The notes beneath the pieces are model-generated. The model searched no databases, had not been told where the DNA came from, and saw only the letters and a program-made list of their open reading frames with translations. A DNA stretch of 64,000 nucleotides from Gnetum montanum (Eukaryota > Streptophyta > Gnetopsida > Gnetales > Gnetaceae): the NCBI GenBank assembly GCA_015680685.1, contig MNCI01006555.1:1122344-1186343 (forward strand), written 5' to 3'. How positions within the stretch are numbered: the first letter of the stretch is position 1; every line of letters begins with the position of its first letter. Made by a program: the position numbers and the translations under genes. Shown here piece after piece: positions 34,140-44,105 of the stretch.

Positions 34140-34545
34140 ACCTTGCATGCTGGGGTTTGGTCCTATATGCCGCAGTAATCTCTGCATGCTGGGGTTTGAA
34201 CCCTGTATGCTCAGTTCTTATCTTGTATGCTACGCAGAACCCTACATGTTGAAGATGACTGTTCCTTCACGCTGACACCATGGATCCGAGGTTCATGCTG
34301 AAACTATTGCTTGAAGTCCACATTCATGCCGAAAATGTTGCCTGAAATGTACGTTCACGCTACGACTTGGGCTTACATGCACGCTGTGACTTGGGTTTAC
34401 GCTCACATTGCAATTTAGCTCAGGTTCATGCTGCCAGTTGACTGACGAGTTTACGCTCATGTCTTGCATTATATATACCGCCGCATTGACCCCGTCACCA
34501 CTGTCGCATTGACCCCGTTGCCACCGCCGTCACCACCGCCTTGAA
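34140..34545 (-). promoter_or_regulatory. Possible promoter region of the antisense gene
   Basis: Reverse-strand TATATATAA at 34469-34477 lies about 280 bp upstream of the candidate start codon at 34187, with a GC-rich CCGCATTGACCCCGT-type repeat just beyond it (34481-34543) in otherwise AT-rich DNA. The interval between holds many GCATGC and GCACGCTG motifs and upstream ATGs. Promoter activity is inferred from arrangement alone. Confidence 0.4.
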
Positions 34546-34746
34546 TATTTTATTTAATTTAATCAAAATTAATCAAAGTACAATGTACGGGCAAATGCAA
34601 AAACAAAAATAACGAGATAATGAACACTACCACATACCATATTTCCTTGCAAAGCAATTCTGGTTGCCCACACTGAACATTTTGGTGCAAACTCCTCAGT
34701 ATAGATCATACATCAACTAGACATCATCAACGAACAATTAAATGAC

Positions 34747-34832
34747 CCGGTAAGGCCTTAAACTGCCACATTCGGCCCAGTAAGGCCTTAAACTGCCACA
34801 TTTAGCCCGGTAAGGCCTTAAACTGCCATGCG
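34747..34832 (+). repeat. Minisatellite array 2 of element D
   Basis: Three 30-bp units, CCCGGTAAGGCCTTAAACTG plus CCACATT(C/T)(G/A)G. The GGCCTTAAACT core is also present in the diverged end of array 1. Confidence 0.92.
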
Positions 34833-34938
34833 TCCAGATACGATGATGAACTACCACCGCATACATACACATGATTTATGTTGCCTAGAAATGCATAACA
34901 ACCCCTGATAGCTCACTCTGCCCTCTGTTTATTGATAG

Positions 34939-36210
34939 GAGCAAGCCCGATGGATTACAAGCATCTATTCACACCATTGACCATTGATGGACCATACGGA
35001 AAGATCACAAGAGAAATCAACATAAATTCTATCAACTTAGGTCCATTAACAGATGACACATTTGTAGCCTCAACGCAACAAACATTAGATAGCTATGAAG
35101 GTATGACAAAATCCCTGGACATAGAAGCTGATAGCATCATTGAAGACCCTTTAACTAAAACCCCCGTAACCATGCCTGATGGCGAAGTTAAGATATTAAA
35201 ATTGAGCACATTATTGCCACCTCGACTTGCCAAAGGTATAAAACATGTTCTTCGAGATAATATAAAATCATTCGCTTTGTCTTACACTGACATGCCTAGG
35301 TTAGATCCTTGAATCGTCTAGTACAATATTATACTCGATCCAAAATTAAGGCCAGTGAAATAAAAAGCACGAAAGGTTAAGCCTGAGGTAGCATTGGCAA
35401 TCTGTAATGAGATCACCAAACTTTATCAGGCTGGGTTCATACGGGTTGTTGACTATGCTGACTGGGTATCCAACATGGTTATTGTCCCAAAGAAGAATGG
35501 AAGCATTCGCCTCTGCATTGACTTCTGGGACCTCAACGTTGCGACCATAAAAGATGATTTCCCCTTGCTTAGCATTGATCAACTAGTTGATTTGACTGTT
35601 GGACATGCCTTGTTATCTTTTATGGATGGCTTTTTAGGATATAACCATATATGAATTAACCCGGAACATCAACTTAGGATGACCTTTATGACACCATGGG
35701 GGACCTTTTGTTATACAATGATGCCATTCGGTCTCAAGAACGCCGGGGCAACATACCAAAGAGCAATGACATTTATCTTTAGCGATTACATACTTCATTC
35801 TCTCAATGACTATGTGGATGACATCACAATTAAATTGAAAATGCCAAAATAGCACATACAAGACTTAAATTTGGTCCTAAAACATTGCTTAAAATATGAA
35901 CTTAGGCTCAACCCAAAGAAATGTATCTTCGGGGTAAAAACGGGCAAGATGCTAGGTTTTGTAGTGTTAGAAATAGGAATACGAGTAGATCTAGATAAGG
36001 TTAAAGCTGTCATCAATCTAAAACCACCAAGCAACCTTACTGAACTTTAGGGTCTACAAGGTAGATTACAGTTCATCAGGCATTTCATAGAAAAACTAAT
36101 GGACAAGTTGAAACCTATGAACCATTTGCTACGAAAGAATGTCTATTTTGAATGGACTCCACAGTGCTAGGAAGCATTTGATAACATTAAAATGACACTT
36201 GTTCAACTAC
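34939..36210 (+). pseudogene. Reverse transcriptase, element D
   Basis: Frame resumes after TTTATTGATAG, a good splice acceptor (AG at 34937-34938). A Tat-type linker with LPPRLAKGIKHVLRDNIKSF leads to RT motifs RLCIDFWDLNVATIKDDFPL, a SFMDGFLGYNHI run, GTFCYTMMPFGLKNAGATYQ and the catalytic DYVDDITIK, then LNPKKCIFGVKTGKMLGFVV. Stops near 35310, 35652, 35850 and 36048 break it. The catalytic Asp pair is intact. Confidence 0.88.
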
Positions 36211-36600
36211 CGATAATTTATCCTCCTCAGAATAACAAACCATACTATGTTTACCTGGCCACTTCAGATTCATCCATCGCTTCTATGCTCTACTAGAAAT
36301 AAGACGATGGAACTGAAGTCCTTGTTTAGTACTTAAGCCATGCATTAGTAGCCCATTAAAGAAAGTATAATGAGGTGGAGATGTCATGTTTAGCACTTAT
36401 CTTTTCCTTAAAGAAATGGCAACATTACCTCTTCCGTAACCAAGTCAATTTAATTTGCAAGGATAATGTGCTCAGAGCCATCATGGGAAACATTTACGAG
36501 TCAAGTAGAATAGCTCGTTGGAAAGCCATGATAGCTAAATTTGACCTTCACTACATAGCATAGTCATCAATTAAGGGTCAAGCCATAGCAAATCAAATGA
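36211..36600 (+). pseudogene. RNase H (native), element D
   Basis: The gypsy-type RNase H follows RT: PYYVYLATSDSSIASMLY, a KYNEVEMSCLALIFSLKKW run with the catalytic Glu, and IAKFDLHYIA near the end. Several stops lie in the first half (about 36295, 36330 and 36360). Tat elements keep this degenerate native domain beside the additional RNase H. Confidence 0.75.
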
Positions 36601-36689
36601 CTGCATCACCCACGCACGACCAAGCAACAATAGAGCCAGAGTCTCTTGATGAAAATATAAGTACAATAGACATAGTGCCCAATGACTAC

Positions 36690-37080
36690 GATGCCATTTT
36701 GAACTTTGATGGAGCATCCACCTCCCCAGGGGGAAGTACTGCTGACGTCATTACCTATCCCTCCAGAGAGATTCGACCCTTTGCTTATCGTTTCGACTTT
36801 CACTGTACTAACAATGTAACGAAATACGAAGGTCTCCTTAGAGGTCTCATGGCAACACTAACATCAAATATCACATGACTAGTAGTCAGAGGAGACTCAC
36901 AACTAATTTTAAACCAAGTCACAGACATTTACACATGCAAAGCACAACATTTACAACCATACTGTGATTTGGCTAAGCACTTACTGAAGCGATTCGAAAG
37001 TATAGATGTACAACATGTTTCCAGAAACGATAACATCATTGCAGATGCACTTGCCACACTAGCCCTAAATATATCGCCGA
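36690..37080 (+). pseudogene. Additional (archaeal-like) RNase H, element D
   Basis: Second RNase H downstream of the native one. All four catalytic acids are visible: Asp in ILNFDGASTSPGG, Glu in NNVTKYEGLLRGL, Asp in VRGDSQLILNQV, and Asp in NIIADALATLA; HVSRND precedes the last. One stop (TGA near 36876) interrupts it. Its place after RT is the usual Tat arrangement and contrasts with element B. Confidence 0.82.
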
Positions 37081-37168
37081 ACATGTTCCACATGTTTCCT
37101 AGCTCCATAATCAGTTGTGCTAAACCCATAACTAATACTCCCGATGAATTACCGATTGCATCCGTTAG

Positions 37169-37262
37169 TCCAACACACCCGGTAGAATGGTATGATGACA
37201 TAAAAGAGTACCTTNTTCCAACACACCCGGTAGAATGGTATGATGACATAAAAGAGTACCTT
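37169..37262. other. Assembly join: single N flanked by a 46-bp duplicate
   Basis: 37169-37214 and 37217-37262 are identical, separated by N (37215) and T. As at 31403, two overlapping contigs appear to have been joined without merging. The duplicated codons lie between the additional RNase H and integrase. Confidence 0.85.
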
Positions 37263-37336
37263 CTACATGGTGAAACACCACAACACCTAAGAATGCATAA
37301 AAGGACACAGTACGAAAACGTTCTCGACAATATGCA

Positions 37337-38473
37337 TTGGTAGGAGACAAGTTGTGTCATCGATCCTATGAAGGCATATTGTTAACATGCGTTAGTAGCA
37401 CTGATGGCCAAACCATTGTCAAGCAAGTACATGATGGACTGTGCGGAGGACACATAGCGCCTAAAGCAATGGTGACAAAAATAAGATGTCTAGGCTATTA
37501 TTGGCCACACATGGAGTATGACTATTTCTCCAAGGTCAAAACATGCAGTATCTATCAAAAACATAGCAATCTGATACATGTTCCACCAAATGAGTTGCAT
37601 ACGGAACAAATCACTTGGCCCTTCCAGAAGTGGGGGTTAGACCTTATCGGGCCAATAACACCCTCATCTTCTGTAGGAAATAGCTTCATCATAACCATGA
37701 CAGAGTATTTCACAAAATGGATAGAAGCTATTCCCCTTAGAAAGACCACATCCAAACACATATGCAACTTCATTCTCGAAAACATTGTGATCCATTTTGG
37801 CATTCCAATGACCATCATCACTGATAACGGGCCATTGTTCAGCAGTGCCGAAACTAGAACTTTTACTAAAAGCCTAGGGATCAAACATTCATTTTCATCT
37901 CCATACTACCCTCAGAGCAATGGACAAGCTGAAGCTACAAATAAAATCCTCATCACAGTGCTCAAAAAGATGCTTACTCAAAGCAAGAAAAGATGGCCCA
38001 AATAGTTAGTGTACGCACTATGGGCTTATCGCACTACGCATCGGACTTCCACAGGTAAGACGCCATATAGTTTGGTTTATGGCTTAGAAGCTATTTTACC
38101 CTTGGAATTGTAGGTACCGTCTTTAAGAATCACACTTTCCGAACTCCTCGACGAAGGGCAAAACAATAACTTACGCATTGTTGACTTGGACTCAATAGAG
38201 GAGGAACGCACACATGTGCTCGATCAAATTGAGTGGTACCAAAAGCAACAACGACAGCGTCATCGGCATGATATTCATAAGCGCCCAATCAAAGAGGGTG
38301 ACCTTGTACTCAAAGCCATTCAGGAACACACGGATAAATTCTCAGCCAACTGGGAAGGACCCTACTTGGTCACCAAAGCGTACAACAACGGAGCATTCAA
38401 ACTAGCTAACATGGAAGGGAATGACCTTGCACATCCAACCAACCATATGTACTTGAAATCGTTCTACGTTTGA
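37337..38473 (+). pseudogene. Integrase, element D
   Basis: Zinc module VHDGLCGGH then TCSIYQ: the second Cys of CxxC is Tyr, so zinc binding is damaged. Core residues are present: Asp in GLDLIGPITP, Asp in IITDNGPLF, and Glu in NGQAEATNK. The C-terminal part has [20 protein letters not shown] and a GDLVLKAIQ...NWEGPYLV run, ending KSFYV at 38473. Only two stops break it (38002-38004 and near 38112), making it the best-preserved pol domain of element D. No chromodomain is seen. Confidence 0.9.
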
Positions 38474-38489
38474 GCATGGACTTAGGTAC

Positions 38490-39300
38490 GCGTTCATCCT
38501 GGAATCATGATAATAAACTGATACCATAGCTCGTCCTGGAATCATGATGATAAACTAATACCATAGCTTGTCCTGGAATTATGATGATAAACTGATACCA
38601 CAGCTTGTCCTGGAATCATGATGATAAACTGATACCATAGCTCATCCTGGAATCATGACGATAAACTAATACCATAGCTCATCCTGGAATCATGACAATA
38701 AACTGATACCATAGCTCGTCCTGGAATCATGACGATAAACTGATACCACAGCTTGTCCTAGAATCATGAAGATAAATTGATACCATAGCTCGTCCTGATG
38801 ATAAACTGATACCATAGCTCGTACTGAAATCATGATGATAAACTGATACCACAGCTCATCCTGGAATCATGAAGATAAAATGATACCATAACTCGTCCTA
38901 GAATCATGATGATAAACTGATACCATAGCTCGTCCTGGAATCATGATGATAAACTGATACCATAGCTCCTCCTAGAATCATGACGATAAATTGATACCAC
39001 AGCTCATTTTGGAATCATGACGATAAACTGATACCATAGCTCATCCTGGAATCATGATGGTAAACTGATACCACAGCTCGTCCTAGAATCATGACGGTAA
39101 ATTGATACCATAGCTCGTCCTAGAATCATGACGGTAAACTGATACCACAGCTCGTCCTAGAATCATGACGGTAAACTGATACCACAGCTCGTCCTAGAAT
39201 CATGACGGTAAACTAATACCACCACTCATCCTGGCGTTATGATGATAAATTGACACCATAGTTCATTTGCAATGACGATAAACTAGCACCCATCCACAGT
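38490..39300 (+). repeat. Minisatellite array 3 of element D
   Basis: About 21-22 copies of a 37-bp unit, consensus TCGTCCTGGAATCATGA plus (T/C)GATAAACTGATACCA and TAGC. One unit near 38790 is shortened. Tandem repeats between integrase and 3' LTR are a known feature of Tat elements and can seed satellite DNA. Confidence 0.95.
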
Positions 39301-40498
39301 TCACTGGAGTTCGCTAAGACTATAAACTGGTTTGCCTCTTCATAGTCTGTCAAGACTATAAACTAGCAATGTACCATCTGCTACGACGATAAAATGGTAC
39401 CTTCCAACAGGTTATGATGTAAAACTAACCCACGATAGTCCACTATGACTATAAACTAGCAGCTTCATCACCGATCTCCTGATCTGTAGCTGCATTCAGA
39501 TCACATCAGAGCTGCTGCCGCACTCATCACCAGTTGATCTTAACAACGTTGTGGCTATCCACACTTAGTGCCTGAAATCTCATTTGGTGTCTTTGTTTCA
39601 TCAGTTGCTATTCAAGTCTAATCTTGCTCACTCACTTGTGGTTTTCTGGTCTTCTTGGAGTTGTGTTTGCAGGATGACACTCAGAGGTGTTCGTACGAGA
39701 ATGCACTACATCACAGAGGCAAGGTATCACACTGTGCCTAATATACATAACCAGGTTAATCAAGCCATTCACTAGTATAATTTCCGTTACCTTTCCCATC
39801 TATTCCTCAACATACTCTACCCAGTCATACCCCAAACATACCCAAGGCATTCCAAAACATTGAGCACGCCATTACGCACTGCAACACTTTTTAGTTGTCG
39901 CAACACACAACCTGGCACTTGAACAATGAGTACAAGATCAAAACAAAAAAAAAACGTTGGCACTTCCCATACATGCCCTAGGCGAGAAGGAAATTATCTT
40001 GGAAGCAAGTACTCATGTCTTAAATGCTCAAGTAACATCTCATTGCATGGCTTTTGCTCTCCGCCAATAGGTTCCCTCTAATGCCAAACAAAGGCCCCGT
40101 TCCTCCAAAGAACATAACACATCATCATCGTCGCTTTGGTGATGCTGACAAGTCCTCTTAAAACACTAAACAAGAGTCTTGTTCCACCAAAAGACGTATA
40201 CCTCATGTCTTGGTCCCAAGTCTACTAAACAATGGCTACTGGCAAGGATCAACGTGACTTATACACACACTAGAGTATCCCCCCTCACTATGCATAATTC
40301 CTTGATCAATTCCCAATCTCCACAATTTCCATTTCCGCCATCCAGCTACAAACTTTATATTCCCAAATCCCATGTACTACTGAACATGGTGCGATGACAT
40401 CTGGCCAAGTGTCAAAGGATGATGTTTCTACCAAGTCACTTGTGGTGTTTTGTACTTCTTTGTCAACGCTTCTCGAGTTGATTCCTCCAAGCGTCAAC
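39301..40498 (+). other. 3' noncoding region of element D
   Basis: Starts with diverged array units (GACTATAAACTGG, GACTATAAACTAGC) to about 39465, then about 1 kb without a recognisable gene, ending at the polypurine tract. Confidence 0.75.
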
Positions 40499-40511
40499 AA
40501 AGAGGGGCCAA
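40499..40511 (+). other. Polypurine tract, element D
   Basis: AAAGAGGGGCCAA is followed at once by the 3' LTR start TGAAACACC. Confidence 0.82.
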
Positions 40512-42094
40512 TGAAACACCACAAAATTTTGAGCCTAGTACTCCACCAACAAGAATCAAGCTAAGTCATGATGCTCCCCACCATGACTGAAGCTTGAAGG
40601 CCTAGCAGACAGCTTCAAACGGAGTCGAACCGAGTAAGAAATGGTTCCCCAAGATCCATAGAAGACTATGGTGACATCCGAAATCAAAACCTATCATTTT
40701 TAGCTCAAAATACTCGATTTTACTGAGTATGCAGCGTGCACGCCCAACGTACACTCCCAGCGTGAACGCCCAACATGCACGGCCAGCGTGCACGCCTAGT
40801 GTATATGCCCAGCATGAACACCTAGCGTGTATGCCCAACATGCATCTCTAGCATGCACGACCAGCACATGATCTCAAGAATTACCTGAAACAGACACTTC
40901 GAAGCAAGACTTCGTACAAGGCATCAACTCACAGGGACAGAGTAATTGTTAGGTGTCATCATGGGCTCTAGAAAATTGAATTTTGGCCTCGAAATCATGC
41001 ACTTTGGAGTTCATACGCTGAGCATGTACATCCTGCATGAACAACATGTATGTCCAGCATATATGCCCAGTGTGAATAGCATGTACACCCAGTGTGTACA
41101 GCGTGTATGCCCAGTGTGTAGCACAACGTATACCAATCAAAGCTCTTCAGAACCGTGTTAGATCAAGTCCAACCGAGCTGAACATCCACAGGCAACATTC
41201 TCATGACATCTGAATTCAAATCTGAGGGCCAAATTTGAGGCTTCCTATTGTAGCAGTAGTTTGTAAAAATGACTTCTTTTGTTTTAGTCAAGTCTGTACG
41301 CCGAGTTCACACGGCCAGCGTGTACACACTGGCGTGCAGCAGTACACACTAACATGCAGCAGTACACACTGGTGTGCAACACGTTGTACATTTGTAAAAT
41401 TTCACTTGCTTGCACTCAGTCAACGCTCCACATGTCACCTGATCTGAAATTCCAGCACCCCACAGCCAATAATTCTACCTCAGATCCGAATGGAACGTCC
41501 ACGCCTATATAAAAATCCTGATTTTTGACCAGATCAGGGTCGGCAAAAATTAGAGACATCTTGGCAAAAAAAATTCGGGATAATCCACACTGAGAACATC
41601 CAGAACATTGCACACTTCACGCTGGGCTTCTATCCTGCATGCTGAGCATACAGCCTTCACGTTGTGCTTGCAGTCGAATCCAGCAAACCATCATCCCACG
41701 GCATCCACTGGAGCTTTCCATCCACCTTGTGTCAGATCCACAACTACGTTTAGACCGGTGCATTGTAACTTCCATTATGCAATAATATTGCCACATTTCT
41801 TTTGCTAAGATTTATTACAGTTTTTCATTCATTCTTGTGTGCTTATTGTTTGCATTCCTATACATTTACAATTGGTTTTACATTTGTTGCGACGTTTGCA
41901 TATAACCCAGCATATTGCACATCGACATACGTTTGGGGAAATCCTTTTCTGATCCACGTGCGAACCACCCAAGGTACTCTACCTTCGTTAGTTCCAACTT
42001 ACCCTCAAGTGAAGGTAGGGTCTTTTGTGTTTGTCTAGGGATCTATTGGTTTCTATTTCATTCCAACCAAAGACCGACGATTTCGGATAGTACA
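40512..42094 (+). repeat. 3' LTR of element D
   Basis: 1583 bp, from TGAAACACCACAAAATTTTG to GATAGTACA. A TATA box (CTATATAAAAA) lies at 41505-41515. The CAGCGTG tandem tracts of U3 (about 40733-40860 and 41015-41125) are longer than in the 5' LTR. Apart from these tracts the two LTRs align without large gaps. Confidence 0.93.
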
Positions 42095-42099
42095 ATATG
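42095..42099 (+). other. Target site duplication of element D, right copy
   Basis: ATATG directly after the 3' LTR, identical to 23005-23009. Confidence 0.92.
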
Positions 42100-42880
42100 C
42101 ACAAGAAGGTCTAGCTACTGTAGAATGCTTTAGTGGTGTAGGAATGTCCTCCTCACTATCAAAAATAGGAGGAGTAGTAACCTCCTTGAATTGCTACCCA
42201 TTTGCAAGAAGAGGTACACTAGCAGCATCCATTCTCTTACACAAGTAAGAATCATTCCTTCCAAGCATCCCGATAGCATGAGCAAATGGTTAAAGTAGCT
42301 TCCTTAGGGAGGACCTGATCTGTGCTTAGTAGATTTGGTCCTACTCAACTAAGGAGAGGCCTTAGATGATGATCCTTCTTTCTTCTTCTATGATAGAGGT
42401 GGTCCTGCTTTGGCTACATGAGAGTGGCTCATCATCTCAACATACTTGTTGAGGCTCCTCTTGCCTTTGAACAAAGGCATCTTAGGAATAGGCACACCCC
42501 TTTGATGTATCAATAAACTGATGAGATAGGGGTGCCCAAGAATTTTCTCCTTGGCATATAGAGTCAAAATATTCCGATAGAAAGTATGACCCAAGTTTAG
42601 TGATTATCCTTAAGAATACAATAAAGCACAAAAGCTTAAGGTGGCAATAGATAGCTATAGCTTCTCCTTTTTATAATAGTGTTCTATAAAATAATAAGGG
42701 ACAAAGTGGAAGCATTTGGAAACATCTTGTTCTTATGAATTCTCCCTCTATCAAAATACATACACTCTCCAAACAAGGCATCATAGAACTCATTATGATT
42801 GGCAGGAATTATACCATTTGTGTAAATATCATTCATACAAACAATGGTAACCAAAAAAAATCAAACATGAAATGGAGATC
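42100..42880 (-). pseudogene. Coding remnant split by element D, upstream half
   Basis: Reverse-strand reading gives NEFYDALFGECMYFDRGRIH (about 42780), then FYRNILTLYAKEKILGHPYL and RGVPIPKMPLFKGKRSLNKY (42388-42594), with stops and frame changes. The HPYL(I)...RGVP(I)P pattern recalls plant proteins annotated as putative transposon proteins, often associated with retroelements. It continues on the far side of element D at 23009-22620. Confidence 0.42.
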
Positions 42881-44105
42881 CAAGGTAACTATTACAAGGT
42901 TTATGATGATGGCCTAGTACGATGGTGTGTAGTTGATGTAGATCAATTGAAAATCCTCTAGGATGCTCATGAAGGATCTTGTAGGGGTCATCAAGTAGGA
43001 AGGAGAATAGTTATAAAGATCCTCATGGTAGGATACTTTTGGCCAATGATCTTCAGGGATGCTCACCATTTATTCTATTCATACAAGTGATGTTAATGAG
43101 ATGGAGGAATGACTACATGAATGAAAGGTCCCCAACAATGGATCCAACCAATGGAGCCTTGTAACATTTTGGGAATTACCTTCATGAAACCCATCACTTC
43201 CATGTTAAATTGGAATGCCTACATCATAGTTGCTATTAACTATTACACCAAATGGATTGAAGTTATAGCTGTATCTAACTTTACATGTATCACTATAGCT
43301 TAATTTATTTAACAACAGGTGGTAAATAGGTTTGTATGCCTAGTGTACTAATTTCGGATAATGGAATGCATTTCATAGGATCTATTTTTCAGAAGTTGAT
43401 GTAATGCTTAGAGATGCAACATAAACTTACAACCCCCTATCACCCCCAAGCGAACAATCAAGTTGAGGTTACCAATAGGAAGATTGCAAGAATATTGACA
43501 CAAACTATTAGTAGATAAAGGAAAGACTAGAGTACCAAACTTAACAATGCTCCATGAGCATATCATTTAACTTGGAAACTTCCTATAGGCTACTCTCCCT
43601 ATGAGTTATTGCATGGGAAGTTACCCAAACTTCTAATTCAAGCTAAAATTCATACACTCATAATAACCTATGAACTTGATCTAAATATTAACCTAGCCTA
43701 AAAAGAATGCCTTATGACACTTAATGTGCTAGATGATAATCAACAAGTAGTCCTAATGATACATGAAGTGTACAAGGCACACAACAAAGAATGCCATAAT
43801 GCACAGATAAGAGAAGTTAGATTTCAACTAGGAGATAAGTTTCTTTATTATAATCCCGTGCATGTGCCATAACAAACTAAGTTTTAAACATTATGGAAAG
43901 GACCTTATATTATCCATTCAACTTTTTCTTGTGGAACCATGATAATTTATCACTAGACCAACCCTCAAAAACATATGTTAGTCAACATATATAAACTTAA
44001 GCCATTCATGGAACCCCAAGTAAGTAGCAACACTAACACCTTTGCACAAAAACAAGCATGCTCTATTTTTTGGATCTCCTCCTCTCAACTTAGTCATGGA
44101 AGTAA
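42881..44105 (+). pseudogene. Integrase, element E
   Basis: Decayed copy of the Athila-like integrase. Recognisable runs include a zinc-module remnant (HEGSCRGH-like, about 42968-42995), AYIIVAINYYTKWIEVIAV (43219-43275), the second catalytic segment LISDNGMHFIG (about 43350-43380), and the third segment with a HPQANNQVEVTNRK-like run (about 43440-43480) where the Gly of NGQ is changed. GYSPYELLHGKLPKL and a GDKFLYYNPVHVP run mark the C-terminal part. Stops are frequent. Confidence 0.78.

Larger units (their letters stand above)
29946..34187 (-). pseudogene. Antisense multi-exon gene inside element D, FCP1-like phosphatase plus accessory domains
   Basis: Reverse-strand gene model of about nine exons: 34187-33991, 33631-33182, 33106-32835, 32743-32122, 32025-31710, 31596-about 31350, 31218-31015, 30924-30144 and 30046-29946. 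Introns 1, 2, 3, 5 and 7 have good GT and AG sites and phases that match across the join. Exons 2-3 resemble the FCP1/NIF HAD phosphatase fold; exons 4-5 resemble retrotransposon-associated plant proteins; exon 8 is a probable coiled coil; the last exon can encode an acidic tail. Several in-frame stops and a frameshift near 32395 show decay. Intron 4 (96 bp) can be read through. The exon 6 donor and the exon 8-9 phase are unresolved. The forward strand has no credible coding here. Confidence 0.68.
23010..42094 (+). mobile_element. Element D: complete 19.1-kb Tat-lineage Ty3/gypsy retrotransposon with antisense gene
   Basis: Both LTRs, PBS, gag, protease, RT, RNase H, an additional RNase H, integrase and polypurine tract are present in the order typical of the Tat lineage, bounded by the perfect 5-bp duplication ATATG. 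At 19,085 bp it is in the size class of Ogre. A 5-kb stretch between protease and RT carries a reverse-strand multi-exon gene. Three minisatellite arrays share a TAAACT core. All pol domains hold stop codons. Two N bases mark assembly joins (31403, 37215). Confidence 0.93.

Noticed and set aside
29905-34187. Reverse-strand frames in element D as chance shadows of forward coding
   Set aside because: The forward strand has no retroelement domain here, while the reverse frames join through good splice sites in matching phase and show a protein-family pattern.
33987-34440. GCACGCTG-rich region as part of another LTR inserted in element D
   Set aside because: It shares only the short motif with the LTRs of D. 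No LTR ends, PBS or target duplication are present.
38490-39300. Regular 37-bp repeats that could suggest a CRISPR array
   Set aside because: Units are contiguous with no unique spacers, lie in a plant retrotransposon between integrase and LTR, and no cas gene is near. It is a minisatellite.
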